This document shows positions 55,403 through 64,000 of a stretch of 64,000 bases of DNA, one piece after another; the first letter of the stretch is position 1, and each line of letters begins with the position of its first letter. The stretch covers positions 1 through 64,000 of the forward strand of contig NZ_VCBC01000012.1 of the NCBI RefSeq assembly GCF_005843925.1, given 5' to 3'. Made by a program: the position numbers and the translations under genes. The notes under the pieces are model-generated. The model did no database searches. It was not told where the DNA came from and saw only the letters and a program-made list of their open reading frames with translations. The DNA is from Thalassotalea litorea. GTDB lineage: Bacteria; Pseudomonadota; Gammaproteobacteria; Enterobacterales; Alteromonadaceae.

Positions 55403-56605
55403 TTGTTAGTTAAATTATTTTCTCGTTTATACCAATTCGGTTTAAAACTCTTTGCACTGTTTTTTCCTTTTCCTAAGCCTGAGCTTTATCAAGGCAATGA
55501 AGGCCTGCAGGACTGGGCCAAAACCATTAAAGACAAAGGCGAGACCAAGTTATTAGTGGTGACCGATGAAACCTTGGTAAATCTCGGTATCATCAATCCG
55601 GTTATCGCGGCTCTGGAAAATGAACAGATACGCTATTCCACGTTTAGCCAGGTGCAGCCAAACCCTACCATTGCCAATGTTGAACAAGGATTGGTGCAAT
55701 ACCATAACAATCAGTGTCAGGCGATTCTTGCTATCGGCGGCGGTTCGGTAATGGATTGCGCTAAGCTGATTGGCGCCAGAGCGGTGAAACCGAAAAAATC
55801 GGTTAAACAGCTTAAAGGCCTGTTCAAAATTCTGAAAAAACTTCCGCCTTTGTATGCGATTCCTACAACCGCGGGAACCGGCTCCGAAACGACAATTGTC
55901 GCGGTAGTATCAGATCCCGATGCTCAAAAAAAATATGCGGTTACCGATTTAGTGCTAGCACCAAAAGCGGCAATCTTATTGCCGGAATTAACCTTGGGAC
56001 TACCTTCGCACATCACGTCGACAACCGGGATGGATGCCCTCACCCACGCCATTGAATCCTATATTGGTAAAAATTCAACGCCATTTACCCGCAAACGCTC
56101 GCTCGAAGCCTGTAAGCTAATTTTTGAAAATCTTCGGCTTGCGTATAACCATGGCGAAAACTCTCAAGCCCGGCTTGCCATGTTACTCGGCTCATTTTAT
56201 GCCGGCGAAGCATTTACCCGCGCAAGCGTAGGTTATGTTCATGCTATCGCCCATCAATTAGGTGCGATATACAACACCCCGCACGGCCTTGCCAATGCGG
56301 TGCTCTTACCCAAAATATTACGGTGGTATGGGCAAAGTTGTCAGAAAAAGCTCGCTGAAATTGCCGATCATTGTGGCTTAGATCAGCACGCTACCACCGT
56401 CCCTGAAAAAGCACAGGTTGTGATCGACACGATCGAAGCCATGAACCGTGATATGGCCATTCCTAATCAGCTACCGGAAGTGAAAAACCAGGATATCGAC
56501 AAGATAGTCGATGCCGCGCTAAAAGAAGCGCAGCTGGATTATCCGGTGCCTAGATTTATGGAGAAAGCAGATTGTCGCAGTGTGGTTGAGCAGTTATTGG
56601 CTTAG
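55403..56605 (+). CDS. Iron-containing alcohol dehydrogenase
   Basis: A 400-residue group III alcohol dehydrogenase. The NAD(P) motif is AIGGGSVMDCAK, and the iron-site residues are visible: D in ITSTTGMDALTHAIESYIG (TGMDALTHAIESYIG, with H), H in VHAIAHQLGAIYNTPHG (HAIAHQLG) and H in PHGLANAVLLP. It should reduce aldehydes or oxidise alcohols. The start is TTG at 55403; no ATG in frame fits better. It is monocistronic. Confidence 0.92.
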   Translation: MLVKLFSRLYQFGLKLFALFFPFPKPELYQGNEGLQDWAKTIKDKGETKLLVVTDETLVNLGIINPVIAALENEQIRYSTFSQVQPNPTIANVEQGLVQYHNNQCQAILAIGGGSVMDCAKLIGARAVKPKKSVKQLKGLFKILKKLPPLYAIPTTAGTGSETTIVAVVSDPDAQKKYAVTDLVLAPKAAILLPELTLGLPSHITSTTGMDALTHAIESYIGKNSTPFTRKRSLEACKLIFENLRLAYNHGENSQARLAMLLGSFYAGEAFTRASVGYVHAIAHQLGAIYNTPHGLANAVLLPKILRWYGQSCQKKLAEIADHCGLDQHATTVPEKAQVVIDTIEAMNRDMAIPNQLPEVKNQDIDKIVDAALKEAQLDYPVPRFMEKADCRSVVEQLLA

Positions 56606-56813
56606 TTTTATCAATAGATTCTATAAAGTGTTTGTATATTTCCAGTTATTATATTTAGTTAATTAAAAGTTTATTCTTGTCGCTGTCATTGGATCCCTTC
56701 CATTTTAAGCATTTCTTTCGCTCGATATGGACAAAATTATCAGACCACTGGTAAGGAAGATGCCAATGCCATTAATCCTCAGTTAATCATTAAATCAGTG
56801 GGATAGGATTAGG

Positions 56814-57806
56814 ATGAATACAAATAACGCAGCGACATTTAACACCATTAACCGTGGTTACAACCAGACGTTTCAACCGGGTAAGCTGAGCTTAGGATTA
56901 GTCGTGCCTATCGAACGATATGAAAATGGGCCGTTGCCGAGTATGCAGGATCACTTGCAGAAAGTGCAGTTGGCTGAATCTCTGGGGTTTTCTGCCGTTT
57001 GGTTACGGGATGTGCCTTTCAATGTTCCATCTTTTGGCGATGCCGGTCAGGTCTTTGATCCCTTTGTTTACTTAGGTTATCTGGCAGCTGCTACCAAGGA
57101 TATCGCGTTGGGTGTGTCTAGTATTATCTTGCCGTTGCGACACCCTGCCCATGTGGCAAAGGCTGCAGCCAGTGCCGATCAGTTGTCCGATGGTAGATTG
57201 ATTCTCGGTGTTGCTTCAGGAGACCGCCCGGAAGAATATCCAGCAATGAATATGTCCTTTGACGATCGCGGCGAGCGATTTCGCGAAAGCTTTAACTATA
57301 TTCAGGCCATGTGGGAAACACAGCCAACGCTGCAAAACACCCATGGCAATATCAATGAAGACAAACTTAATCCTTTGGATATGCTGCCAAAGCCAGTGGC
57401 AGGAAGACTCCCGTTGTTAATCACTGGTAGCAGTCAACAATCGCCAGAATGGGGCGCGCAAAATGCCGATGGCTGGATGACTTACCCGAGAAATCCCGTC
57501 GACCAAATGCGAGCAATTAGCGAATGGAAGCGCAATGTTGAAGCCGCAGGTCGTGCGCCACAACCTGTAATGCAACCTTTGTATATTGATTTAGTCGAGG
57601 ATGACAATGCTCGGCCAACCCCCATTCATCTGGGTTTCAGAACCGGCGTAAATTATTTGCGAGAATATTTGCAAACCGCCGAGCAAATTGGCGTCAACCA
57701 TCTGGCACTTAACTTAAGGTTTAACCGGGCAGATATGGATGAAACATTAAAACGCCTGGGCGAAGAGATATTACCTAATCAAAATTCAATGCAGCTTGCC
57801 AGCTAA
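56814..57806 (+). CDS. LLM-class flavin-dependent oxidoreductase
   Basis: A 330-residue protein with the luciferase-like TIM-barrel: KLSLGLVVPIERY near the start, SLGFSAVWLRDVPF, KDIALGVSSIILPLRHPAHVAKAAAS, LSDGRLILGVASGDRPEEYPA and LITGSSQQSPEWGAQNADGW (GSSQQSPEWGAQ) near the C-terminus. Such enzymes use reduced flavin; the substrate is unknown. An AGGATTAGG stretch precedes the ATG. Confidence 0.88.
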   Translation: MNTNNAATFNTINRGYNQTFQPGKLSLGLVVPIERYENGPLPSMQDHLQKVQLAESLGFSAVWLRDVPFNVPSFGDAGQVFDPFVYLGYLAAATKDIALGVSSIILPLRHPAHVAKAAASADQLSDGRLILGVASGDRPEEYPAMNMSFDDRGERFRESFNYIQAMWETQPTLQNTHGNINEDKLNPLDMLPKPVAGRLPLLITGSSQQSPEWGAQNADGWMTYPRNPVDQMRAISEWKRNVEAAGRAPQPVMQPLYIDLVEDDNARPTPIHLGFRTGVNYLREYLQTAEQIGVNHLALNLRFNRADMDETLKRLGEEILPNQNSMQLAS

Positions 57807-57821
57807 TTATCTGGCAAGCTG
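57792..57821. terminator. Convergent terminator-like hairpin
   Basis: CAGCTTGCCAG and CTGGCAAGCTG form a perfect 11-bp stem around CTAATTAT. It includes the end of the LLM gene and lies just before the stop of the convergent gene at 57833. The T-run is weak on both sides. Confidence 0.6.
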
Positions 57822-57832
57822 ATATTTCAAAG

Positions 57833-59152
57833 TTACTTCATTGGTGCGTAAAAATGCAAAGACGATAACTGCTCATCAATTAGCGCCAGCATTTGTCGAT
57901 AAGATACCGACTTGGTATTCACATAATCTACAGAAAATTTATTTGAATCAATCCCTTCTGGCAAATCCTTCGGAAATGGGATCAGTTCACTTTCCATTGT
58001 AATATTGGCAAATGTCTGCTGAATCGCTCTGGCGCTCGCCTCATTTTGGGTGGCATAATGCGCAAGTCGAGTTCCGGCTCTATCGGCATACAAATCAACA
58101 AAACTAAAACCGCTTCCCCCTTGATTGGCATCTAACAATTCTTTAAATTCTCCAAACGCAAAACCAGCATTGGCATCACTGAGCAGCTGTAACGCCATTG
58201 AATAGACAAAGTGCTTTTGCAGATCATTGCGTTCAAGCAAAGTCACTGTGCGCTTATGAGCATTTCGCAAAGTCTGCTGCAGTGGCGATATCGGCTGCAG
58301 TTCGCCAGTAAACAAGGTAAATTTATTTGAACCAAAATACAGTGCCAAGGCCATCATCGCATCGCGATTTTCTTTCACGGCATTACCAGAGTGCAATTGT
58401 GTTTTTTCACTGGCCTTTGCAAATTGGTATTTTAGAAAGTGCAGAAGGCTTTTGTCGGAATTCGGCTCCTGTGACTCCTTGGCGGAATAATCAAGCAACG
58501 CATCATAGTAATGTTGCACATTTTCGAGATTAGCGACCGGACGCAGGGAATTCTTCAAAGAGAGAATACTGGCCAGTCTTCCTTTGTCGGCGAATGAGTG
58601 AATACCTTGATCAATATTGATTTGCAATTGGCTTGCCGTCACTTCAACCCGCTGCACCATATCAATAAGCTCATAATGCTCTGGTTTTAGGTAGTGGTTA
58701 AATACACGGATGCCAGTCTCAAGCAACCATTGTCCATCGAGTGTTATCCCACCAATGGACGCGTCGCCGAGCAGCAATCCATGTTGGGATTCGAGTAAAT
58801 CCAATGAAAAATTTACATAGATTTGTGATTCAAATGGTTTTAGCTGGCCAACAAATCTGGCTCGTGTTTCGGATAACTGAACCTTAGTACGGATTTTGGG
58901 ACTAAGATTATTTGCCAGCAGACTTAAACTCTTCAGCTCCGTCTGACTAAAATTTAATTGTGACTGTCCGCCCTGCTTTATCTGTTTGGCAGTGCGTTGC
59001 ATGATAGACCGAGCCTGAGATGCACTGGCACTGGTAAGTATTTCTTGCGACTCCATACTCGGCTTCGTCTCGACGACCAACCACAGTACGACAATCGCGC
59101 CGATAAAAATCGACAAACACAAAAATTTAAAAAACCGGCCTAAAATTTTCAA
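57833..59152 (-). CDS. Membrane-anchored protein of unknown function
   Basis: A 439-residue protein with a single membrane helix at about residues 8-27 and the rest predicted in the periplasm. I do not recognise a family. Residues 40-200 look like mixed beta-strands and helices (FVGQLKPFESQIYVNFSLDLL, LLGDASIGGITLDGQWLLETG); the second half is mostly helical, with FGEFKELLDANQGGSGFSFVDLYADRAGTRLA (GSGFSFVDLYADRAGTRLA). A 'GxGFSFxDLxADRAG' stretch suggests a conserved domain. It stands alone between the LLM gene and an LRAT-like gene. Confidence 0.6.
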   Translation of the reverse strand: MKILGRFFKFLCLSIFIGAIVVLWLVVETKPSMESQEILTSASASQARSIMQRTAKQIKQGGQSQLNFSQTELKSLSLLANNLSPKIRTKVQLSETRARFVGQLKPFESQIYVNFSLDLLESQHGLLLGDASIGGITLDGQWLLETGIRVFNHYLKPEHYELIDMVQRVEVTASQLQINIDQGIHSFADKGRLASILSLKNSLRPVANLENVQHYYDALLDYSAKESQEPNSDKSLLHFLKYQFAKASEKTQLHSGNAVKENRDAMMALALYFGSNKFTLFTGELQPISPLQQTLRNAHKRTVTLLERNDLQKHFVYSMALQLLSDANAGFAFGEFKELLDANQGGSGFSFVDLYADRAGTRLAHYATQNEASARAIQQTFANITMESELIPFPKDLPEGIDSNKFSVDYVNTKSVSYRQMLALIDEQLSSLHFYAPMK

Positions 59153-59235
59153 TCGGGATCCCTGTTGTTTTTTCGATTAATCATGTAGCTCATTGACTAC
59201 TTTAATAAATTTAACCACCAAAGTACCAGCAATTA

Positions 59236-59841
59236 TTATTTCCAGCCGTCCCATCGATCCCAGTAGACAATACGGTTGGTTTTACGGGATAGGAAATTAT
59301 TTAGAAGATAGAAGGTGGTGAGATCCACTTCCTGCCCCTGGACACAGGTCCAGACAAAACGATGACAATTGTTTTTGATCAAATCGTATTGTTGAAAACT
59401 GTAAATCTTCTTTGCTGCGCGTTCCGCGGTCATTTGCGAGGCGATTGCCTGTCCTTTCGAGTCACAGGCAACATAGATTTCACTGCCAGAGCGTTCCGCC
59501 AAAAAACGTTCCGGCGAAATCGCTTTTACCAGCCCTGAACCGTGGAGTTCAACAATGGTATGTTGATCTATATATATGCCGGTGTGCTCAAGCATGCCAC
59601 CTAATCCACAACATAAAATCGCGCCGGGTTTTATTTGCGCCAGCGTTTCTTTTTCTGCTTTTTTAGCAAGCTTTTGCTTGGGATATTTACCAATACCGCT
59701 GGCGTATTTGTCCAATCCTTTGCGAGTGTGACCATGGGGGGTTGGTCGACGCAACTCTGCCTGGCGATTGCGCTCGGATAACTCCCCTACGGCCACCGCA
59801 GACGCAATGGCGGCGCCAACCCAAATTAACGGTAAAACCAT
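59236..59841 (-). CDS. LRAT-like (permuted NlpC/P60) hydrolase or acyltransferase
   Basis: A 201-residue protein. After a short hydrophobic N-terminus (VLPLIWVGAAIASAVAVGE), residues 70-165 carry the motifs of LRAT-like permuted papain-fold enzymes: catalytic His86 in LEHTGIYID, a second His100 in VELHGSG, and catalytic Cys159 in KNNCHRFVW. Eukaryotic relatives move acyl groups; bacterial ones are poorly known. It may be membrane-associated. The spacing of 83 bp to the next gene on the same strand is compatible with cotranscription. Confidence 0.75.
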   Translation of the reverse strand: MVLPLIWVGAAIASAVAVGELSERNRQAELRRPTPHGHTRKGLDKYASGIGKYPKQKLAKKAEKETLAQIKPGAILCCGLGGMLEHTGIYIDQHTIVELHGSGLVKAISPERFLAERSGSEIYVACDSKGQAIASQMTAERAAKKIYSFQQYDLIKNNCHRFVWTCVQGQEVDLTTFYLLNNFLSRKTNRIVYWDRWDGWK

Positions 59842-59991
59842 AACTTTTCCTTAAAACCGCTCTTCTAATTGATAGTTATAAGAAATATTGAACTATTATG
59901 CTGAAATAAATTGTCAGAAAGTGTTGCAATGCGTATGGTTAGCAGACGTAAAACAACAAGATAATCGAAATCAGAAACGTCAGTGACCGCC

Positions 59992-61209
59992 ATGAAAACC
60001 TTTGAAAAATCTTCCAAGCTCAGCGATGTTTGTTACGACATACGAGGCCAAATCGCGGCTGAAGCACGTCGTTTAGAAGAAGAGGGTCATAAGATCCTAA
60101 AACTTAATATCGGCAACCCTGCCCCATTTGGCTTTTTGGCACCAGACGATATTTTGCGCGATGTCATTCATAACTTACCAACGGCACAAGGATATAGCGA
60201 GTCCCAGGGGATTTACTCTGCCCGGGTGGCGGTCATGCAATATTATCAGCAACGTGGCCTGAAAAACCTGAATGTCGATAATATTTATATTGGCAATGGG
60301 GTAAGTGAGTTAATTGTCATGGCAATGCAGGCTCTGTTAAATAACGGGGATGAAGTTCTTATTCCTGCACCGGATTATCCTTTGTGGACGGCAGCGGTGT
60401 CACTTTCGTCGGGCAAACCGGTTCATTATCGTTGTGATGATGCCAATCACTGGTATCCGGATCTTATTGATATCGAAAATAAAATTAACGATAAGACCAA
60501 AGCTATTGTTCTGATCAATCCAAACAACCCAACCGGCTCCGTGTATCCAGAAGAAGTCTTGCAAGGCATTATGGCTTTGGCAAAAGAACACGATCTGATT
60601 GTCTTCTCTGATGAAATATATGACAAAGTTCTGTACGACGGGGCGAAACATGTGCCGACGGCAAAACTCAGCGAAGATGTCCTGGTGGTGACTATGGGTG
60701 GTCTATCGAAAAACTATCGCATTGCCGGTTTTCGCGCCGGCTGGATGATGTTAACCGGCCCTCTGTTAAGAGCCCGGGGATATATTGACGGATTGAATAT
60801 GCTTTCATCCATGCGCCTGTGTGCCAATGTTCCCTGCCAACATGCGATCCAAACAGCCCTGGGTGGATATCAGAGTATCAACGAATTGGTCAATGATGGC
60901 GGACGTTTAAAAAATCAGTTAGATATTGCCCATAAAATGATCAATGCCATTGATGGCTTAAGCTGTCATAAAGCCAAAGGCGCGATGTATTTATTTGTAA
61001 AAGTTGATGGTGAGCGATTACACATCAATAATTGTGAACAGATGGTGCTGGATATTCTTCGTCAGGAAAAAATTCTGTTAGTGCACGGTAAAGCGTTTAA
61101 CCTTAATGATGGTGTCTATTTCCGACTGGTGTTTTTACCGCACTCAGAAGATTTAGTAAATGCAATCAATCGATTGAATCATTTTTTCAATCACTACTCT
61201 CAATATTAA
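59992..61209 (+). CDS. alaA: Alanine-synthesising aminotransferase AlaA
   Basis: A 405-residue class I PLP-dependent aminotransferase, close to E. coli AlaA along its length: SSKLSDVCYDIRGQIAAEARRLEEEG (EKSSKLSDVCYDIRG), KLNIGNPAPFGF, NGVSELIVMAMQALLN, PAPDYPLWTAAVSLSSGKPV, INPNNPTGSVY, SDEIYDKVLYD and the PLP lysine in GGLSKNYRIAGFRAGW. It converts pyruvate and glutamate to alanine and 2-oxoglutarate. yfbR follows, as in E. coli. The ATG at 59992 fits the family; a GTG three codons earlier is possible. Confidence 0.95.
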   Translation: MKTFEKSSKLSDVCYDIRGQIAAEARRLEEEGHKILKLNIGNPAPFGFLAPDDILRDVIHNLPTAQGYSESQGIYSARVAVMQYYQQRGLKNLNVDNIYIGNGVSELIVMAMQALLNNGDEVLIPAPDYPLWTAAVSLSSGKPVHYRCDDANHWYPDLIDIENKINDKTKAIVLINPNNPTGSVYPEEVLQGIMALAKEHDLIVFSDEIYDKVLYDGAKHVPTAKLSEDVLVVTMGGLSKNYRIAGFRAGWMMLTGPLLRARGYIDGLNMLSSMRLCANVPCQHAIQTALGGYQSINELVNDGGRLKNQLDIAHKMINAIDGLSCHKAKGAMYLFVKVDGERLHINNCEQMVLDILRQEKILLVHGKAFNLNDGVYFRLVFLPHSEDLVNAINRLNHFFNHYSQY

Positions 61210-61280
61210 CGACACGCCATTAGACAATAATTCAGTGCTTAGATATCGTCGACGCACTGACGACAAATAGGGAGAATCGG

Positions 61281-61880
61281 ATGGAAAGTACCTTTCTGGC
61301 CTGGATGTTCCGCATGCCGTTGATCAAGCGCTGGGCATTGATGTATTGCGTAAAAAAAGAAAACGTAGCCGAGCATTCTCATCAGGTGGCGATTATTGCT
61401 CACTTACTGGCGGTCATTAAAAACGAAAAATTTGGCGGCAATATTAATGCCGATAAAATCGCGACCATTGCTCTGTACCATGAAGCCTCAGAAACCCAAT
61501 ATGGTGATATCGTCTCGCCAACCAAGTACGCCAATAAGGAAATCTCCCGGGAATTTAAAAAAATTGAAGCGTTAGCTGAGCAACAGTGCCTGGATTCATT
61601 GCCCGAGGATATCCGTCATGTATTTCGAGACATCATAGTGCAGGACAATGTCGACTGTAATTATAAGGCCATCGTAAAAGCCGCCGACAATCTCGCCGCC
61701 TATATCAAAACGCTCGATGAACTTCGCCATAACAATGTCGAATTTGAACATGTCGAACAACGCCTACGCGCGAAGCTGAACGAGACTCAAAAGCACATGC
61801 CTGAAGTTGGCTATTTTATGGAAACCTTCCTGCGGTACTGTACTGCCAGTGTCGATAAGTTGAGCGAGAAGCGAAACTAA
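61281..61880 (+). CDS. yfbR: 5'-deoxynucleotidase YfbR
   Basis: A 199-residue HD-domain enzyme that removes phosphate from deoxynucleoside 5'-monophosphates. The HD motifs are intact: KENVAEHSHQVAIIAHLL (first His), ALYHEASETQYGDIVSPTKY (His/Glu pair) and KAADNLAAYIKTLDEL (Asp). It begins MESTFLAWMFRMPLIKRWAL, as in the E. coli protein. AGGGAGAA precedes the ATG. With the dGTPase at 12137 it is the second dNTP-catabolising HD enzyme in the window. Confidence 0.95.
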   Translation: MESTFLAWMFRMPLIKRWALMYCVKKENVAEHSHQVAIIAHLLAVIKNEKFGGNINADKIATIALYHEASETQYGDIVSPTKYANKEISREFKKIEALAEQQCLDSLPEDIRHVFRDIIVQDNVDCNYKAIVKAADNLAAYIKTLDELRHNNVEFEHVEQRLRAKLNETQKHMPEVGYFMETFLRYCTASVDKLSEKRN

Positions 61881-61994
61881 ATCTGTTTAATGGCCGTTTC
61901 ACGTTTTTAAAATACGCGATCGTGCTTTTCTTGCCAATTGCGTAGGTTAACGTTCTGGTTTTAAATCATTTTTAGTCCTGCTACAATCCCTGCG

Positions 61995-62207
61995 CAAATG
62001 GTGTCGGAAGTTTCCGATATAAAAGGGAATGTGGTGCGAGATTTTGTTATCGAATTCGTTATTGACGTTAACAAACCTTAACTCCACAACTGTACCCGCA
62101 ACTGTAAATAGGGCCATTATCAAAATCCACTGACTGTGATTGAAAACAATAAGGTTGGGAAGGTTGATACTGGGATATCTCTATGAGTCAGGATACCTGC
62201 CATTTTG
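61995..62207 (+). ncRNA. Cobalamin (B12) riboswitch
   Basis: The core of the AdoCbl riboswitch is visible in order: AAAGGGAATGTGGTGCGA (62021-62039 region), ACAACTGTACCCGCAACTGT (62085-62104 region), CCACTGACTGTGA, GTTGGGAAGGTTGATAC and the B12 box AGTCAGGATACCTGCC (62186-62201). AAATGG at 61996 pairs with CCATTT at 62200 to close P1. It controls the B12 import genes that follow. Helices were placed by eye. Confidence 0.92.
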
Positions 62208-62521
62208 AACATGCCATTCAGCTTTCCACTAAGCAATAACGCTTATCTTGGTAAGTTTTGAAAGGTTACGAATACATCCGTGCGGGAAAACACGGCGATG
62301 TATGATGAATACAAAAAGCTATCCGGCACTTCATTCAAAGATGAATGCTGATTAACCCTATATATGCTTGTCTGCTAATGCGTTGGATTTAACGTTAGCA
62401 AGCCAGAGTTGAATAGGCCCGACGATATGTTAGCGCGGGCATGCAAATCGCTTTTTTATTGACTCAAACATCTTTGCTGCTTCTCACACATGAAACTAAC
62501 TCGTTGCAAACAGTGGATCCC
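62208..62521. other. Leader region after the riboswitch
   Basis: This stretch should hold the expression platform. I see two hairpins: 62272-62303 (ATACATC/GATGTAT and CGTG/CACG) and 62374-62399 (GCTAA/TTAGC and CGTT/AACG). Neither has a T-run, so control by ribosome-site masking or Rho is more likely than a simple terminator. A remnant of btuB was not seen. Confidence 0.4.
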
Positions 62522-63322
62522 ATGGCGGTAAATAAGCCCTTACAATCTGCGCTTCATGTCCAACAACTCAGCTGGACTGTGGCCGAGCATCGTATTCTGA
62601 AAAATATCGATTTGTCGGTTACTCAGGGTGACAGTGTCGCATTCATCGGCCCAAATGGCGCTGGAAAAACCTCGCTGTTAAAGTGTATCGCCGGACTGCA
62701 ACAAGGCTATCAAGGCAAAATATTCCTGCAAAACGAATCCCTGGAAGCTTTATCCACCCGACAGGTTGCGCAACGGATCGCTTTTGTGAGTCAACATCAG
62801 GATACCCCATTTGACCTAACCGTGAATGATATTGTTCGCATGGGCTTGCTTGCCAACAAACCACTATTAGCGTTTGATGACATCAACGATGACGAAAAAA
62901 TAGCCGATGCTTTACATTTAGTTGGTCTTAAACACAAACGCTGGGATTCCTTCAAAACCCTATCCGGCGGTGAGCAGCAACGAATTTTAATCGCCCGTTC
63001 GGTGATTCAATCTCCGAATGTTTTGATCATGGACGAACCAACCAACCATCTGGATATCTATTATCAACACCAGATATTATCCCTGGCCAAAAAACTGGAC
63101 TTAACACTGATTTTCTCCATCCATAACCTAGAGCTTGCCAGCCAATATGCCGATACTTTAGTGCTTATCGATCAAGGCCAGATTGTCGAGCAGGGCAATG
63201 CCGATACGGTGCTGACAGCAGAACGTTTAGAGCGGGTTTTTAAACTCCCTTGTCAGGTAGAACCTCACCCCACAAACCCTGGTAAACGTGTCACCTTTTT
63301 TTCAGGGGGCACTGGCCGATGA
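62522..63322 (+). CDS. btuD: Vitamin B12 (FecCD-type) ABC importer ATPase
   Basis: A protein of about 266 residues: Walker A GPNGAGKTS, Q-loop with FVSQHQDTPFDL, signature LSGGEQQRI, Walker [13 protein letters not shown] and the H-loop IFSIHNLEL. It belongs to the BtuD/FepC/HmuV class of metal-chelate importers, and the riboswitch upstream points to B12. The ATG at 62522 is preferred, but the reading frame is open to 62441, where a hydrophobic 27-residue N-terminus would be added. It overlaps btuC by ATGA. Confidence 0.88.
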   Translation: MAVNKPLQSALHVQQLSWTVAEHRILKNIDLSVTQGDSVAFIGPNGAGKTSLLKCIAGLQQGYQGKIFLQNESLEALSTRQVAQRIAFVSQHQDTPFDLTVNDIVRMGLLANKPLLAFDDINDDEKIADALHLVGLKHKRWDSFKTLSGGEQQRILIARSVIQSPNVLIMDEPTNHLDIYYQHQILSLAKKLDLTLIFSIHNLELASQYADTLVLIDQGQIVEQGNADTVLTAERLERVFKLPCQVEPHPTNPGKRVTFFSGGTGR

Positions 63323-64000
63323 AACGCATACCGCTGCCTGTCAGTGCGACGATGATAGTCTTATTGCTATTCGCTTCGGCGTTATTTTCATTGGGTATGG
63401 GTACTCAGAGCGTTGGATTTGACGCCATTTATGCCTGTGTGTTTGCACACTGCAATGGTCCATTTGATCAGCAAATTCTGTTTGATATTCGTCTGCCCAG
63501 GATCATTACTGGCTTTCTTGCCGGCTTTGGTTTAGCTATGACCGGCGCCCTAATGCAAAATATTACCCGTAACCCGCTAGCCGACCCTTATTTATTTGGT
63601 ATTGTCGCCGGCGCTGGATTAGGGGTTACTCTGGTCAGTTTTTTCGCCGAAGCCATCACTCTGTCAATTCCTGTTGCGGCATTTATTGGCGCACTATTGG
63701 CCGTTGTACTGGTAATTGGCATTGTCTTCAACCGGCACTGGCAACGGGTTGAATTTTTATTACTGGCAGGCGTTGCCGTATCTTTCCTACTCAGTGCTAT
63801 CACCAGTTTCACCCTCTATTTAAGCGATGCCTTTGCTGCCAATCGCGTCATCTTTTGGTTGATGGGCTCATTAGCACGAACGGACAACCAGGCGATTATT
63901 TGGATCACACCGGTGATCTTAGTCGGCCTGGTGATATCGCTATTATTGTCCCGGCATCTTGATGCCATGTTACTAAGCGACGAAAGTGCGAAAAGCCTCG
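63319..64000 (+). CDS. btuC: Vitamin B12 ABC importer permease, cut by window end
   Basis: The first 227 residues of a FecCD-family permease. The family signature is clear: FDIRLPRIITGFLAGFGLAM (DIRLPRIITGFLAGFGLA) followed by TGALMQNITRNPLADPYLFGI, then AGAGLGVTL and several further membrane helices. It starts within the btuD stop (ATGA). The gene continues beyond the window. No substrate-binding protein is visible; it may follow. Confidence 0.88.
   Translation, partial: MKRIPLPVSATMIVLLLFASALFSLGMGTQSVGFDAIYACVFAHCNGPFDQQILFDIRLPRIITGFLAGFGLAMTGALMQNITRNPLADPYLFGIVAGAGLGVTLVSFFAEAITLSIPVAAFIGALLAVVLVIGIVFNRHWQRVEFLLLAGVAVSFLLSAITSFTLYLSDAFAANRVIFWLMGSLARTDNQAIIWITPVILVGLVISLLLSRHLDAMLLSDESAKSL

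Overview
The window is chromosomal DNA from a gammaproteobacterium, most likely a marine member of the Alteromonadales (Colwelliaceae/Thalassotalea-like). This is inferred from gene content and order: rsxABCDGE-nth, cmoAB, aspS-ruvC-ruvAB, rcsF-trmO and alaA-yfbR all follow gammaproteobacterial arrangements, and a vSGLT-type sodium/sugar symporter, an anti-phage-type dGTPase and a YbiT-type ABC-F protein match marine relatives. The genus cannot be fixed from sequence alone. No rRNA, tRNA, CRISPR array, prophage or complete insertion sequence was recognised.

Layout. 1-5 kb: an EamA exporter, then a minus-strand cluster of two TonB-like proteins, an ECF sigma factor and its membrane-anchored partner, then a MAPEG protein. 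5-9.5 kb: ruvA-ruvB (behind a LexA-like box), ruvC and aspS. 9.7-15.7 kb: cmoA-cmoB, a dGTPase, an ACT-domain protein, a patatin-like lipase and small proteins. 15.8-22.6 kb (minus strand): a VOC protein, an atypical Ser/Thr kinase, a CNNM-type membrane protein, dgkA and feoABC behind a possible Fur box. 23-25.6 kb: a degenerate GGDEF/EAL protein and an RRM protein.

25.9-33.5 kb is the Rsx/Rnf electron-transfer operon with nth at its end. Its RsxC carries a tail of more than 600 residues, rich in Lys, Ala and Thr, with 195-bp internal repeats. 33.5-36.1 kb is an accessory patch: a DUF6090 gene, a MITE, a remnant of a second nth and a serine hydrolase. 36.6-53.2 kb holds an ABC-F protein, gloA, yaeQ, two exported peptidases, a hybrid histidine kinase, an RcsF-like lipoprotein, trmO, a Na+/sugar symporter, trhO and proS. 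53.9-61.9 kb has DUF4345 and DUF302 genes, two oxidoreductases, two poorly known minus-strand genes (one LRAT-like) and alaA-yfbR. The window ends in a cobalamin riboswitch followed by btuD- and btuC-like genes, the last cut by the window edge.

Repeats are the most unusual layer. A miniature element of about 265-275 bp, with TACCAATC-type terminal inverted repeats and a TTA/TAA target duplication, has three full copies, one copy cut by the window start and two fragments. Hairpins built on GGGGTCAGAGT lie near the TonB, ruvB and aspS genes. Three short tandem-repeat arrays (14, 13 and 10 bp units) lie between genes. No complete novel multi-gene system could be demonstrated. The best candidates for something undescribed are the RsxC tail, the sigma/anti-sigma/TonB cluster, the atypical kinase and the MITE family.
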